Below are positions 7,484 to 16,160 of a stretch of 64,000 nucleotides of DNA, in pieces; the first letter of the stretch is position 1; each line of letters starts with the position of its first letter. Under the pieces are notes generated by a model. It saw only the letters and a list, made by a program, of their open reading frames with translations, was not told the origin of the DNA and made no database searches. Source of the DNA: an uncultured Lachnospiraceae bacterium. GTDB lineage: Bacteria; Bacillota; Clostridia; Lachnospirales; Lachnospiraceae. The translations under genes were made by a program, and so were the position numbers. Location of the stretch: positions 62,001 through 126,000 of the forward strand of contig CAJUDY010000006.1 of NCBI GenBank assembly GCA_910584945.1, written 5' to 3'.

Positions 7484-8257
7484 TTAATCTTCTATATATT
7501 CTTCTAAATTCTCATAAGCTTCATTCATAATTTCGTCCTGTATGATTCTTCTGGCCTCCCAAAACTCTTCTTCATTTTCGTAATCCCTTTCAGAAAGCTC
7601 TCCCAGTTCATCAAACCTGTCTTTAATCAGCTTGGTAGTTTCTCTTAGTTTCTTTTCAAACAGATCCTCTTCATTTCCCAAACGGTCAAATTTTTCACGA
7701 TAATCATCTTCTGAAGCAAACTCGTACCAGCCGCTGCTGTAACCAGTCTCCTCTGCGCTGTGGTCAAACACATACTTATGAATCATGTCTATAATATCCT
7801 TTTTCGGTGAAATTCGCTCTCCATCCTCTTTAGAGTAGACTGTCAGTAAAAAGATCTCATACTCATCCTTTATCACATAATAGAGCATTCAATAGCCATT
7901 GGATTGTCCGACTTTTGCATTCGTATTCATTGCACGTACTTTATAGGTACTGCCCCCGTCATCCAATCCAAGATCCGGAATCACATTCCCCGGGAACTCC
8001 CCCTGTTTTAATTTTTCAATCACAGGCCCCAAATCCTTCAGTATATTCGTATATTTCTTTTTCCGTCTGTAGTATTTCACATCTTCTTCAAATTTAGGCG
8101 TTGTATTTACAACATAATTCAAGGTATAGGATTCCTCCTCACGTAAAAAATCATCCCAAGTCCGTGCTGAAGCAATGCCTTCTTTTATCTCTTTTACCTG
8201 TCTGAACGCTTCCAGTAACGACTCATCCGGTGAACAATATCTGTCATTCTTTTCCAT
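7484..8257 (-). pseudogene. RelE-like toxin fused to antitoxin-like head, broken by in-frame TGA
   Basis: One reading frame runs from an ATG at 8257 (GGGGG site ahead) to 7484 with a single TGA at 7889-7891. The first 45 residues (DESLLEAFRQVKEIKEG, TWDDFL) resemble the tail of a RelB-type antitoxin. The rest resembles a RelE/YafQ mRNA interferase (KVRAMNTNAKVGQSNGY, stop, MLYYVIKDEYEIFLLTVYS). Family members carry Arg at the stop position, so a CGA-to-TGA change is the simplest explanation. An ATG directly after the TGA could restart translation. About 70 further residues after the toxin core are unexplained. Confidence 0.7.
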
Positions 8258-8370
8258 GAACGTCCCCCTAGCCTGATGTAGCCAGTCTAACATGGAACCA
8301 TGTCCAAATCAACCCAAAACGGGATTTTCAGAAAACCTGTTGTTACACTTTCTGAAAATCCCTGTGAAAT

Positions 8371-10953
8371 CTATCTTTCGTGAATCGCAAGCCCTTCGCC
8401 TTCCCGATCCACCACCATCGTGCTTCCTGCATGCACTTCTCCGCCCAGGATATACCGGGCCGCCATGGTCTCCACGTATTTCTGCAGATAACGCTTTAAG
8501 GGACGGGCGCCGTAGACCGGATCATATCCGTGTTCTATGATATATGCTTTCGCATCCTCTGTCAACTCCAGCGTCAACTCCTTATCCGCAAGTCTCCGGT
8601 TCAGATCTACAAGCAGAAGATCCACGATCCGCCCGATATCCTCCTTCGTCAGCGGCTTGAACAGGATCGTCTCATCCAGCCGGTTCAAAAACTCCGGACG
8701 GAAATGACTGCGGAGGTCATTCATCACCAGGGCCTCGCTCTCCGGACGAATCTCTCCCTTCTCGTCAATGCCTTCCAAAAGATAGGATGATCCGATGTTG
8801 GATGTCATGATCAGGATCGTATTTTTAAAGTCCACGGTCCTTCCCTGGGAGTCCGTGATCCGCCCGTCGTCCAGCACCTGCAAGAGCACGTTGAACACGT
8901 CCGGATGGGCCTTCTCCACCTCGTCGAACAGTACGACGGAATAGGGACGTCTGCGGACCGCCTCGGTCAGCTGACCGCCTTCCTCATAGCCCACGTATCC
9001 GGGAGGCGCTCCGATCAGACGGGAGACGGAATATTTCTCCATATATTCGCTCATATCGATACGGACCATGTTCTGTTCGTCGTCAAAGAGGCTGGCCGCC
9101 AGGGTCTTGGCAAGCTCCGTCTTGCCCACGCCGGTGGGACCAAGGAACAGGAAGGAACCGATGGGCTTGCTGGGGTCTTTGATCCCCGCCTTGGAACGGA
9201 TGATGGCGTCCGCCACTTTTCGGACCCCTTCCTCCTGGCCGATCACCCGCTTGTGAAGCTCCTCATCCAGATGCAGGGTTTTATTCCGCTCGCTCTCGGT
9301 CAGCTTCGCCACCGGAATCCCGGTCCAGCGGGAAATGATCCGGGCGATCTCCTCGTCGGTCACGCTCTCGTGAACCAGGGACAGATCCTGCCGCTTCACC
9401 TTTTCTTCCTCTTCGTCAAGCTGCTTCTGAAGCTGAGGAAGCTGTCCATACTGAAGCTGAGCCGCTTTCTCCAGATCGTACCCCTGCTGGGCCGCCTGGA
9501 TCTCCTTGTTGACCTTCTCAATCTCTTCCCGCAGTTTGCTCAGCCGCTCCACGGAATGCTTCTCGTCGTCCCATTGAGCCTTTTTATTGTTGAATTCATC
9601 CCGAAGCTCCGCCAGCTCTTTCTGCAGCGCCTCCAGGCGGTCCTGGCTTAAGCGGTCGGTCTCTTTTTTCAGAGCCGCTTCCTCGATCTCCAGCTGCAGC
9701 ACCTTCCGGCGCAGCTCATCCAGCTCCGTGGGCATGGAATCCAGCTCGGTCTTGATCAGGGCGCAGGCCTCGTCCACCAGGTCGATGGCCTTGTCCGGCA
9801 GGAACCGCTCGGAGATGTAGCGGTGGGACAAGGCCGCCGCCGACACCAGGGCGGAGTCTGTGATCTTCACCCCGTGAAACACTTCATAACGGTCTTTGAG
9901 TCCCCGCAGGATCGAGATGGTATCCTCCACGGTCGGCTCATCTACCAGCACCTGCTGGAACCTGCGCTCCAGCGCCGCGTCTTTCTCGATGTACTGCCGG
10001 TACTCGTCAAGGGTCGTAGCGCCGATGCAGTGCAGCTCTCCTCTGGCCAGCAGAGGCTTCAGCATATTACCGGCGTCCATGGCGCCGTCGGTCTTGCCCG
10101 CGCCCACGATCAGATGCAGCTCATCAATGAACAGAATGATGCGTCCCTCGCTTTTTCGCACTTCCTCCAGAACCGCCTTCAGCCGCTCCTCGAACTCTCC
10201 CCGGTACTTAGCGCCCGCCACCAGGGCCCCCATATCCAGGGCAAAGACTTTCTTCTCCTTCAATCCTTCCGGCACGTCTCCCCGGACAATCCGCTGGGCC
10301 AGGCCTTCCACGACGGCCGTCTTGCCCACGCCCGGCTCTCCGATCAGCACCGGGTTGTTCTTCGTCTTCCGGGACAGTATCCGGATCACGTTGCGGATCT
10401 CCGCGTCCCTGCCGATGACCGGATCAAGCTTCTGCTCCCTGGCCCGCTCCACCAGGTCGTAACCGTATTTATTCAGCGTGTCATAGGTCGCCTCCGGATT
10501 GTCGCTGGTCACCCGCTGATTGCCCCGGACCGTGGACAGCGCCTGCAGAAACCGGTCTCTGGTGATGCCGTTTTCTTTGAAAAGCGCCTTGACGGACGGA
10601 CTCGGGTTATCCAGCAGGGACAAAAAGAGATGCTCCACGGAGACGTACTCGTCCCCCATCCTTTTTGCCTCGTCCTCCGCGCTGACCAGCGCCCGGTTCA
10701 GATACTGGCCGATATAGGGCTGTCCTCCGGACACCTTGACCCGCTTATTCAGCGCTTCCTCCACTCTTTCCTTAAATAAACCTGTTTCTATATCCATCTT
10801 CGCAATCAGTCTGGCAATCAGGCTCTCTTCCTGGTTCAGGAGACTGTACAGAAGATGTTCCTGCTCGATCTCCTGATTCCCATATTCCAGAGCCGTCTTC
10901 TCCAGATCATTCACTGCCTGAACAGATTTCTGCGTAAACTTCTGAAAATTCAT
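8371..10953 (-). CDS. clpB: ClpB disaggregase (Hsp100)
   Basis: About 860 residues in the order: Clp_N double repeat (1-145), AAA+ domain 1 with Walker A GEPGVGKTA and Walker B ILFIDELHLIVGAG, a long coiled-coil M-domain (about 400-520), AAA+ domain 2 with GPTGVGKTE and VVLFDEVEKAH, and the C-terminal small domain. No ClpP-binding IGF loop was noticed, as expected for ClpB. With DnaK it pulls proteins out of aggregates. The ATG at 10953 has GAGGAGG six bases upstream. Its promoter and operator form the left boundary of an integrated element. Confidence 0.97.
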   Translation of the reverse strand: MNFQKFTQKSVQAVNDLEKTALEYGNQEIEQEHLLYSLLNQEESLIARLIAKMDIETGLFKERVEEALNKRVKVSGGQPYIGQYLNRALVSAEDEAKRMGDEYVSVEHLFLSLLDNPSPSVKALFKENGITRDRFLQALSTVRGNQRVTSDNPEATYDTLNKYGYDLVERAREQKLDPVIGRDAEIRNVIRILSRKTKNNPVLIGEPGVGKTAVVEGLAQRIVRGDVPEGLKEKKVFALDMGALVAGAKYRGEFEERLKAVLEEVRKSEGRIILFIDELHLIVGAGKTDGAMDAGNMLKPLLARGELHCIGATTLDEYRQYIEKDAALERRFQQVLVDEPTVEDTISILRGLKDRYEVFHGVKITDSALVSAAALSHRYISERFLPDKAIDLVDEACALIKTELDSMPTELDELRRKVLQLEIEEAALKKETDRLSQDRLEALQKELAELRDEFNNKKAQWDDEKHSVERLSKLREEIEKVNKEIQAAQQGYDLEKAAQLQYGQLPQLQKQLDEEEEKVKRQDLSLVHESVTDEEIARIISRWTGIPVAKLTESERNKTLHLDEELHKRVIGQEEGVRKVADAIIRSKAGIKDPSKPIGSFLFLGPTGVGKTELAKTLAASLFDDEQNMVRIDMSEYMEKYSVSRLIGAPPGYVGYEEGGQLTEAVRRRPYSVVLFDEVEKAHPDVFNVLLQVLDDGRITDSQGRTVDFKNTILIMTSNIGSSYLLEGIDEKGEIRPESEALVMNDLRSHFRPEFLNRLDETILFKPLTKEDIGRIVDLLLVDLNRRLADKELTLELTEDAKAYIIEHGYDPVYGARPLKRYLQKYVETMAARYILGGEVHAGSTMVVDREGEGLAIHER

Positions 10954-11007
10954 ATGCGTCCTCCTCTCAACGGTTTCCAACCACAAGAACTCATTTGTTC
11001 TATAGTG

Positions 11008-11036
11008 AATATAACACCAATTGTTAGCACCGTCAA
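11008..11036 (-). promoter_or_regulatory. Promoter of clpB, overlapping the attachment core
   Basis: Minus strand TTGACG (11031-11036), a 17-bp spacer and TATATT (11008-11013). Four of the six -35 bases lie inside the attL direct repeat, so the integrated element supplies or preserves part of the promoter. Confidence 0.82.
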
Positions 11037-11050
11037 GAGGTGAGTGCTAA
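11024..11050. promoter_or_regulatory. CIRCE-like operator of clpB, split by attL
   Basis: TTAGCACCG, a 9-base spacer, GAGTGCTAA: a CIRCE element with two mismatches in one arm. The intact arm lies in the attachment core that is repeated at 21675-21683. Confidence 0.82.
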
Positions 11051-11065
11051 TTTTTTGTGAAAAAA
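11033..11065. repeat. attL direct repeat
   Basis: The repeat starts TCAAGAGG(T) and continues GAGTGCTAA, TTTTTT, GTG and A6. It matches 21666-21698 at 32 of 33 positions, and 38 of 41 when extended to 11073. Confidence 0.88.
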
Positions 11066-11126
11066 GTGTGAAATCCTTGGAAATCAGGGATTCTTAAGAA
11101 GTGGGATTTTCCGGAATCCTGTATTT

Positions 11127-11147
11127 TGTACCTTTTCTGTACCTTTT
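11127..11147. repeat. Left integrase arm-type sites (candidate)
   Basis: Two direct copies of TGTACCTTTT, 11 bp apart, lie 60-80 bp inside attL. A similar pair in the same orientation lies inside attR at 21530-21551. Paired short repeats flanking both cores are what tyrosine integrases with N-terminal arm-binding domains use. Confidence 0.5.
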
Positions 11148-11200
11148 GTGAAAAAAAATATGACCGCCACAAGGTTAGTATGCCCGGCGGCGGTCTGCTC

Positions 11201-12421
11201 TTATCCGATTTTTGTATTTTTCTGAACAGCTTCCATCTTTTTCTGAATCTGTGAAAAGTCCAGGTGTGTATATACATCCAGTGTAATAGATACGTTTGCA
11301 TGTCCCATGATGTACTGCAATACCTTCGGCTCCAGCCCCGATTCCGCCAGTCTGGTACAGGCGGTATGCCGTAAGATATGGGTGGAGATGTGGGGGAGTG
11401 GCTCCGGGTTTGCATGCCTGTACTCTGCCTGCATCTTATCCAGATTGTTATGCGCTTTCACAACATTGTTGAGCATGGTATTGATCGCACTGACCGCATA
11501 AGGTTTTCCCTGTGAGTTGAGAAAAACAAAATCCGTGATGCCGTCGATCTCCTGACGTTGCGTTCTGCCCAGCAGAAGATCAAGCTCTTTCTGCTTCACC
11601 AGACTTTTCCTTGCGTTGGCGGTCAGTGGAATGTCCCGTCGTCCGGCTTCGGTCTTTAAATCCTGCACATGGAACCGGCAGCCGTCGCCCAGATTGCGGT
11701 ATATAAGCTGCTGGCGAATATGTATGATATTTTCTTTCAGGTCCACATCGGACCACCGCAGGCCCGTTAATTCACCGACACGAAGGGCAGTAGACAGGGC
11801 GAATATCAACATGGGATGATAGACACGGTATCTGTTACTGCCTTTGATAAAATCCAGCAATTTCTCCTGTTCGGCTATGGTCATCGCAGTGCGCTCTTTC
11901 TTTGTGCCGCCGATTCCTTTCCTTGCATCCTTTGCGGGATTCTTGCGGATGATGTCAGAATCAACAGCAAGCTCCAGCGCGGGAAATATCAGGTTATGAT
12001 ATAGCTTGATTGTATTCGCTGAAAGTCCTTTCTTCGCCAGTTCAGAATAGAATGCCCGGACGTGAAGCTGTTTGATCTGTGAGATTTTCATGTTTCCAAG
12101 GACAGAGTCAGTCAGGCTGTTATTCCAGACAGATATATAATTGCATCTGGTACTTTCCCGCAGGTCCGTCTTTGCATCCATGTACACTTGAAAAAGCTGA
12201 TTTAATGTCATGTCACCCCGGCTAATATCAATACCGTCCTGCAGATCACGCTCGATCTGCTTTTCCTTTTCCCGAAGTTCTACCAGAGTCAGGGCGTAAA
12301 TGGTTCTCTTCTTGCCTGATAAGTCCACATAACGGTATAAGTATCTGTTATCTTCTGATCTCTGCATCTCTCCGGTTTTTAAAATTCTGCCTTTATTATC
12401 GGTTCTCTTTTTTCCTGCCAT
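11201..12421 (-). CDS. Tyrosine recombinase (integrase) of the element
   Basis: A 406-residue phage/ICE-type integrase. The N-terminal region (about 10-60, DNRYLYRYVDLSGKKRTIY) resembles the arm-binding domain. A SAM-like core-binding domain follows (about 65-170), then the catalytic domain with Arg in TALRVGELTGL, the HILRHTACTRLAE box, GHANVSITLDVY and the Tyr nucleophile in VYTHLD. It catalyses site-specific strand exchange between the attachment core and the chromosome. It lies directly beside attL, as expected for the gene that defines the site. Confidence 0.95.
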   Translation of the reverse strand: MAGKKRTDNKGRILKTGEMQRSEDNRYLYRYVDLSGKKRTIYALTLVELREKEKQIERDLQDGIDISRGDMTLNQLFQVYMDAKTDLRESTRCNYISVWNNSLTDSVLGNMKISQIKQLHVRAFYSELAKKGLSANTIKLYHNLIFPALELAVDSDIIRKNPAKDARKGIGGTKKERTAMTIAEQEKLLDFIKGSNRYRVYHPMLIFALSTALRVGELTGLRWSDVDLKENIIHIRQQLIYRNLGDGCRFHVQDLKTEAGRRDIPLTANARKSLVKQKELDLLLGRTQRQEIDGITDFVFLNSQGKPYAVSAINTMLNNVVKAHNNLDKMQAEYRHANPEPLPHISTHILRHTACTRLAESGLEPKVLQYIMGHANVSITLDVYTHLDFSQIQKKMEAVQKNTKIG

Positions 12422-12488
12422 ACTTATCGCCTTTCTGTAATGCCAGGACTGACAGCAGGCTCACCGCCCGCTGCCGTCCCTGTTCTCT

Positions 12489-13223
12489 TTACCTTCTCCG
12501 CATCCGGCCCTTCCTCACGACCATTTTAAGCGGCTCCGGCTCCTGTCCTGAATATTCCTCCACCGCCTCTACAGTGACCCTCCTGAAGCCTCTGGCGGTC
12601 TTTACCGTGACCTTATCGCCCGGATGGACCTTTCCCACCAGAAGCCCCGGAAGCTCCCAGCGGTAGAGCGTCCCGCCCGGCCTGTGAGACGCTGTTATGG
12701 TCTGCCGCCTGCCGTACCTGACAGGAACATGAGATGCACCATACCGGACCGCCAGCAGATAACTGGTATATCCGTCTATCAGGTTCCCCGCGCCGTCAAG
12801 GATGATCCCCGACTCAAAGGAGCCGTGCGCCTGATAATACAGGTCCTTGTTCTCCATCTTCTCCGGCTTCGGGGGATGGTCTGCGAAACATGGAAAGATT
12901 CTGATTTCATCTGTCCGCATGGTGAACTGTCCTTTCTCCCGGCGTATCCGGGCGATCTCTTTAAGCATATTGTTTATTCTGATGCCGAAATCTTCCCCGG
13001 ATGACAGGAAATATTCCTCCGCCTTCTGCTTTCCTTCCGGAGAGAGTTCCAGATAATTGACAATCATTTCCGCAATCCTCCCTGTATCGTCTCCCCATCC
13101 GGCAATCACGACCATGTCTTTTTCATCCGAATAGTAAATTGTCTGCCTTTCCCGCGGATGCTCCGGAAGGTCCTCCGGGCTGACAGATACAATGTTATGT
13201 ACAGCGTTTAAAATCTCAATCAT
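12489..13223 (-). CDS. Element-borne protein with ParB-like/DUF5839-like segments
   Basis: About 244 residues starting MIEILNAVHNIVSV; this ATG overlaps the stop of the upstream gene as ATGA, implying coupled translation. The middle (residues 105-175) contains IRIFPCFADHPPKPEKM and GNLIDGYTSYLLAVRYG, reminiscent of a ParB-type sulfiredoxin-like fold. The C-terminus (ASHRPGGTLYRWELPG, HPGDKVTVKT) resembles the DUF5839-type domain common on Clostridia conjugative elements. Function unknown; a DNA-associated role is inferred from the fold resemblance only. Confidence 0.65.
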   Translation of the reverse strand: MIEILNAVHNIVSVSPEDLPEHPRERQTIYYSDEKDMVVIAGWGDDTGRIAEMIVNYLELSPEGKQKAEEYFLSSGEDFGIRINNMLKEIARIRREKGQFTMRTDEIRIFPCFADHPPKPEKMENKDLYYQAHGSFESGIILDGAGNLIDGYTSYLLAVRYGASHVPVRYGRRQTITASHRPGGTLYRWELPGLLVGKVHPGDKVTVKTARGFRRVTVEAVEEYSGQEPEPLKMVVRKGRMRRR

Positions 13224-13489
13224 TCCTGTTGTCCTCTCTTCCTTCTTGCCCGTTCCGCCCGGATGCCCTGCACCTGTCCATAGCGGTATATTGTGCATAA
13301 AAACCTGTAAAAGTTCTGCTTATCCGATTCCAACGGCCTGCACTCATATTCCTGTGCCATTCCCATGCAGAAAGAGAGATGTTCCGTTGTCGCATATTTC
13401 CCCAGCTTTACCGCATCCATAATGCGGGCTGATTCTGCTGCAGGCGGTAAATAATGCCGCTTCTGCTCTGTCTGTTTAATCTCATGCAT
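13220..13489 (-). CDS. Small element protein, unknown
   Basis: 89 residues, charged, with a C-terminal basic stretch (RAERARRKRG). Not recognised. Its start overlaps the stop of the gene upstream and its stop overlaps the start downstream, so it belongs to a tightly coupled cluster of small genes. Confidence 0.65.
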   Translation of the reverse strand: MHEIKQTEQKRHYLPPAAESARIMDAVKLGKYATTEHLSFCMGMAQEYECRPLESDKQNFYRFLCTIYRYGQVQGIRAERARRKRGQQE

Positions 13490-13688
13490 ATTTCCCGCCC
13501 TCTCTTTCTTCCATCAGCTTCACCGCATAGGAAAAACCGGCTTTCCACTCGAACTCTGTCAGTGCTTTCAGATACCGGTCAAGCGCACCTCTTAACTCAT
13601 TGTACCCGGTTGTCACACTCTCCGGGGCGCATGTCTCGTCGCTGTCCAGAAACTCATAATATGCTGCATCAATGTTTATCTGACTCAT
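13482..13688 (-). CDS. Small element protein, DUF6809-like
   Basis: 68 residues from the ATG at 13688, which has GGAGGTG six bases ahead. The segment EFEWKAGFSYAVKLMEE resembles the C-terminal helix of DUF6809-type proteins and the end of the neighbouring 13669-13935 product (GFIYGFRYAVELL), so the two are probably paralogues. The function of this family is unknown. Confidence 0.65.
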   Translation of the reverse strand: MSQINIDAAYYEFLDSDETCAPESVTTGYNELRGALDRYLKALTEFEWKAGFSYAVKLMEEREGGKYA

Positions 13689-13935
13689 TATCAACACCTC
13701 CGATCAAAAGTTCTACTGCATAGCGAAAACCATAGATAAAGCCCTGACGCTCATTTTCAAGGAATGCCAGATTGATAAGGCTTTCTACCTCAAAGACGGA
13801 AATCCCTTTTTCCTTTAAGCAATTCCACGCCCTGTCCTCTGCATCAGCTTTTTTCGGGAGTTCCCCATATTCATCATTCAGATGTTCAAAATTATCAAAT
13901 ACCCTGCTTAATGCTTCAACGTTTTTTAAGTGCAA
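13669..13935 (-). CDS. Small element protein, DUF6809-like
   Basis: 88 residues with a likely TTG start and GAGAGG ahead. It ends with a helix like that of the next gene (FIYGFRYAVELLIGG). Its last 20 bp overlap the next gene. Acidic and probably helical; function unknown. Confidence 0.62.
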   Translation of the reverse strand: MHLKNVEALSRVFDNFEHLNDEYGELPKKADAEDRAWNCLKEKGISVFEVESLINLAFLENERQGFIYGFRYAVELLIGGVDNESDKH

Positions 13936-14009
13936 TTTTTCTACCTCTCTTTACAAGGGGCAGCAGGCGTGTTATACTGCCTGCATACCCCGTTTTCTTT
14001 GCTAATGGT

Positions 14010-14186
14010 TTACGGGTTGCCTGCCTTTGTCAGAGGTCCAGTCTGGCAGAGGCTTTCTTTCTGCTTCGGCAGCCGTCCGCGCTTTTCCAGATAGCGATAT
14101 ATGATAGCGCATAACTGCCTGATAATATGTTCATCTTTCTCATTTGTGAGTGTCTGTACATACTGTTGTAATGTTTCCAATGTCAT
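14010..14186 (-). CDS. Small element protein, unknown
   Basis: 58 residues from ATG at 14186, with GGAG close upstream, overlapping the 3' end of 14140-14337 by 47 bp. The sequence MTLETLQQYVQTLTNE followed by RYLEKRGRLPKQKE reads as a helical, basic protein. The overlap and ribosome site fit the pattern of its neighbours. Not recognised. Confidence 0.55.
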   Translation of the reverse strand: MTLETLQQYVQTLTNEKDEHIIRQLCAIIYRYLEKRGRLPKQKESLCQTGPLTKAGNP

Positions 14187-14337
14187 GGTCTCCGCTGATC
14201 TCCTGTTTTTTATTCTCCCGGCGCATTCTGTCCGCCGTTTCCATGATTTCCCGGTGTCTCTGCATGAACTCCGGGCTATGCAGCCCCAGCCGCTTTTCTT
14301 CGGCTTCTACCATGTCCGCAAGGTCTTTTTTGGTCAT
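14140..14337 (-). CDS. Small element protein, unknown
   Basis: 65 residues starting MTKKDLADMVEAEEKRLG. An AAAGGCGG site favours the ATG at 14337 over one 27 bp upstream. Highly charged and predicted helical by eye. Not recognised. Confidence 0.6.
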   Translation of the reverse strand: MTKKDLADMVEAEEKRLGLHSPEFMQRHREIMETADRMRRENKKQEISGDHDIGNITTVCTDTHK

Positions 14338-14353
14338 GTAATACCGCCTTTCT

Positions 14354-14785
14354 CTATACTGCAATATTCAATAGCGCTCCATAGGTTTCCTTCTGCTCAT
14401 ATCCGCCTATAATCTGCATACCTGCTTTAAGTTCCATACCAGCATCAAGAACTACCGCCACGCTTTGGGATAAGCCTTTAGGCAGGTATCCTATATGAGC
14501 ATATCCAACGCCCTGTATACCGATCACTACCGCCACCGCGTACTTGTCAAATGTGTTCGCCCTGTCGCGCCTAAGATATGTGGTGAGGTCAGAAGGCTTT
14601 CTTTGTGCTATGAACTGTAAAAGCTTCTGCCTGTTGTCAAAAGTCACGCCCTGAACTCTCACGGTCATGCCTTCCTTAATTCTCCGCCATGCTGTCTTGA
14701 ATGCATTTGAAAGTGAGTATCCCAGCTTGCGGAGCTGGTTCGCCATTGTTGCCACCGCCTTTCTCGTTCTTGTGATCTGTTCCAT
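14354..14785 (-). CDS. HIRAN-like domain protein
   Basis: 143 residues. The N-terminal 40 residues are basic (RTRKAVATMANQLRKLGYS). From about residue 43 the order GVTFDNRQKLLQF, LRRDRANTFDKYAVAV, VGYAHIGYLPKGLS, LDAGMEL follows a HIRAN domain, a small fold linked to binding DNA ends or stalled forks and often found on mobile elements. The first gene of the leftward cluster; its upstream region carries a pair of 17-bp repeats. Confidence 0.7.
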   Translation of the reverse strand: MEQITRTRKAVATMANQLRKLGYSLSNAFKTAWRRIKEGMTVRVQGVTFDNRQKLLQFIAQRKPSDLTTYLRRDRANTFDKYAVAVVIGIQGVGYAHIGYLPKGLSQSVAVVLDAGMELKAGMQIIGGYEQKETYGALLNIAV

Positions 14786-14824
14786 ATCTGCATCCCCTTT
14801 CTCTTAAGATGCTTCTATATAATA

Positions 14825-14877
14825 TATTGACGACAATATATCTATTGACATAATCAACAATATTGACGACAATATAT
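14825..14877. promoter_or_regulatory. Divergent control region with 17-bp direct repeats
   Basis: TATTGACGACAATATAT occurs at 14825-14841 and 14861-14877, 36 bp apart. Each copy is partly palindromic (ATATTG/CAATAT). The copies lie between the leftward HIRAN gene and the rightward ribbon-helix-helix gene, so they are good operator candidates for the latter. Confidence 0.6.
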
Positions 14878-14989
14878 TGTCTAATTTGTATATGGACAGC
14901 AATAGACATTTGATGTATAATTATCGTATACTGGAATAGGTGTCTTTTATTTTTGGCACCCCATGAACCATCAGAAAGAAGGTGTTATT

Positions 14990-15211
14990 TTGGCAACAAC
15001 AAAAGCACAGCAAAAAGCTGTAAATAAGTATGTAAAAGAGAAGTATGACCGTATAGAATTTAAAGCCCCCAAAGGACGCAAGGCAGAAATAAAAGCCCAT
15101 GCAGAAGCCCACGGAGAGAGCGTCAACGGCTTTATAGGACGTGCGATCAACGAGACTATGGAGCGCGACAACGGCCAGCAGGCCCCCGCCTCTGAACCTG
15201 ATAAAGAATAA
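14990..15211 (+). CDS. Ribbon-helix-helix (Arc-like) DNA-binding protein
   Basis: 73 residues. YDRIEFKAPKGRKAEIKAHA followed by GESVNGFIGRAINETMER fits the beta-strand, helix, turn, helix of Arc/MetJ-type regulators. A TTG at 14990 preceded by AGAAGGTG is the likely start; the ATG at 14963 has no ribosome site. A hairpin with a T6 run at 15226-15258 ends the transcript. It probably represses itself and the divergent HIRAN gene through the 14825-14877 repeats. Confidence 0.75.
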   Translation: MATTKAQQKAVNKYVKEKYDRIEFKAPKGRKAEIKAHAEAHGESVNGFIGRAINETMERDNGQQAPASEPDKE

Positions 15212-15284
15212 CCTCCGGCGATATGTGGGCAAGTTTCCCACCGTCCCCCGGCTTTTTTAAGGACTCAGAAAATGAAGGATAGGC

Positions 15285-15860
15285 AGCAGGCTCCCCGATC
15301 TGCCCGGCAGTGTCTTTTTTGCGTGCATTTTTACACGATTTAGGGGGGGCGTTTTGGCGCTCCCTTTTTTTGTGTAACATTTTGTCACAATGTAACATCC
15401 GATCTGCCCGGATGCCGTTCCGATCTGGAACCACGGGTCTTTTTTTACTGTACACTTTTGCACGATTTAAGGAGCCTGCCACCGGGCGGTCCCTTGGGCG
15501 CTCCCCGGTTCGCAGGCATCCTCTTTTTTTAGCGCCACTTTTTGCAACAATTCAACATCAGGCACGCCCGATCTGCCCGGATGACTCCCTGATCTGGGAG
15601 GCGCATCTCCTTTTAGGGCCTCTAAAATCTCTACATAGGCAGCAGGCTCTTTTTTTTCGTGCACACTTTCGCGCATTTTGTGCAATCTGGTAGCAGGCAG
15701 GCTCTTTTTTTTAGTTCGGATTTTCTCGGATTATCCGCAATCCGGGAAGTCTGTTTTTTGTTCGGCTTTTCTCTGCGTTTCTGCATCCGGGCAGCAGTCC
15801 TTTTTTGTGCGACTTTTCGCGACTTTTCCAGATAACAGGACCGCTCCTGCATTTCCCTGC
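15285..15860. repeat. Degenerate T-tract repeat array A
   Basis: About eight units, each opening with T6-T8 after CTC, GTC or TCC (T-runs near 15315, 15365, 15440, 15534, 15650, 15705, 15754 and 15801). The T-run is followed by two or three roughly 10-bp words of the form GTGCATTTT. Within a unit the words match each other (GCGACTTTTC twice near 15808), but between units they differ. GATCTGCC(CGG) and GGCAGCAGG recur between units. No credible ORF. The 10-bp spacing of T-tracts predicts curved DNA. Confidence 0.6.
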
Positions 15861-16029
15861 TTGTTGGGAAACGTGTCTGATCTGGTGGAGCCTGCTGCCC
15901 TGGCTCCGATCTGCCCCGCCTGCGTCCCGGCTGTATATGCGGGAGTCTTAGGGTTTTTTAGGGTATCGCCTGCTGCCGATCTGCCTTATCTGATTGTGTA
16001 AGTTTGTGGGAATAAACAGCAGTTCGCTC

Positions 16030-16058
16030 TTGCGTCCTGCCGTGGGATATGGTAAGAT
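16030..16058 (+). promoter_or_regulatory. Promoter of the antitoxin RNA
   Basis: TTGCGT (16030-16035), a 17-bp spacer and an extended -10 TGGTAAGAT with its hexamer at 16053-16058. Confidence 0.6.
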
Positions 16059-16064
16059 TGAGAA

Positions 16065-16160
16065 AAGGAAAGCCAGAGACGCACGGCTTACCCTATCAAC
16101 GAGTTACAAACTGTATTTTTACAACAGCCGTCACTATTGCGAGTAGTGGCGGCTATTTTC
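16065..16160 (+). ncRNA. Antisense RNA of a type I toxin-antitoxin locus
   Basis: A transcript from the promoter at 16030-16058 would run toward the toxin gene and end at the hairpin AGCCGTCACTA/TAGTGGCGGCT (16126-16136, 16144-16154) with a short T-run. The hairpin covers the last codons of the toxin, so the two RNAs share complementary 3' ends. This converging arrangement matches TxpA/RatA- and Fst-type loci of Firmicutes. Confidence 0.68.

Noticed and set aside
8905..10779. Several long plus-strand ORFs opposite clpB
   Set aside because: Shadow frames of a GC-rich, strongly conserved gene, with no ribosome sites or recognisable domains.
15212..16000. Minus-strand ORFs of about 70 residues rich in Lys, Cys and His
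   Set aside because: They arise from the A-rich complement of the T-tract repeats, lack ribosome sites, and change frame between units.
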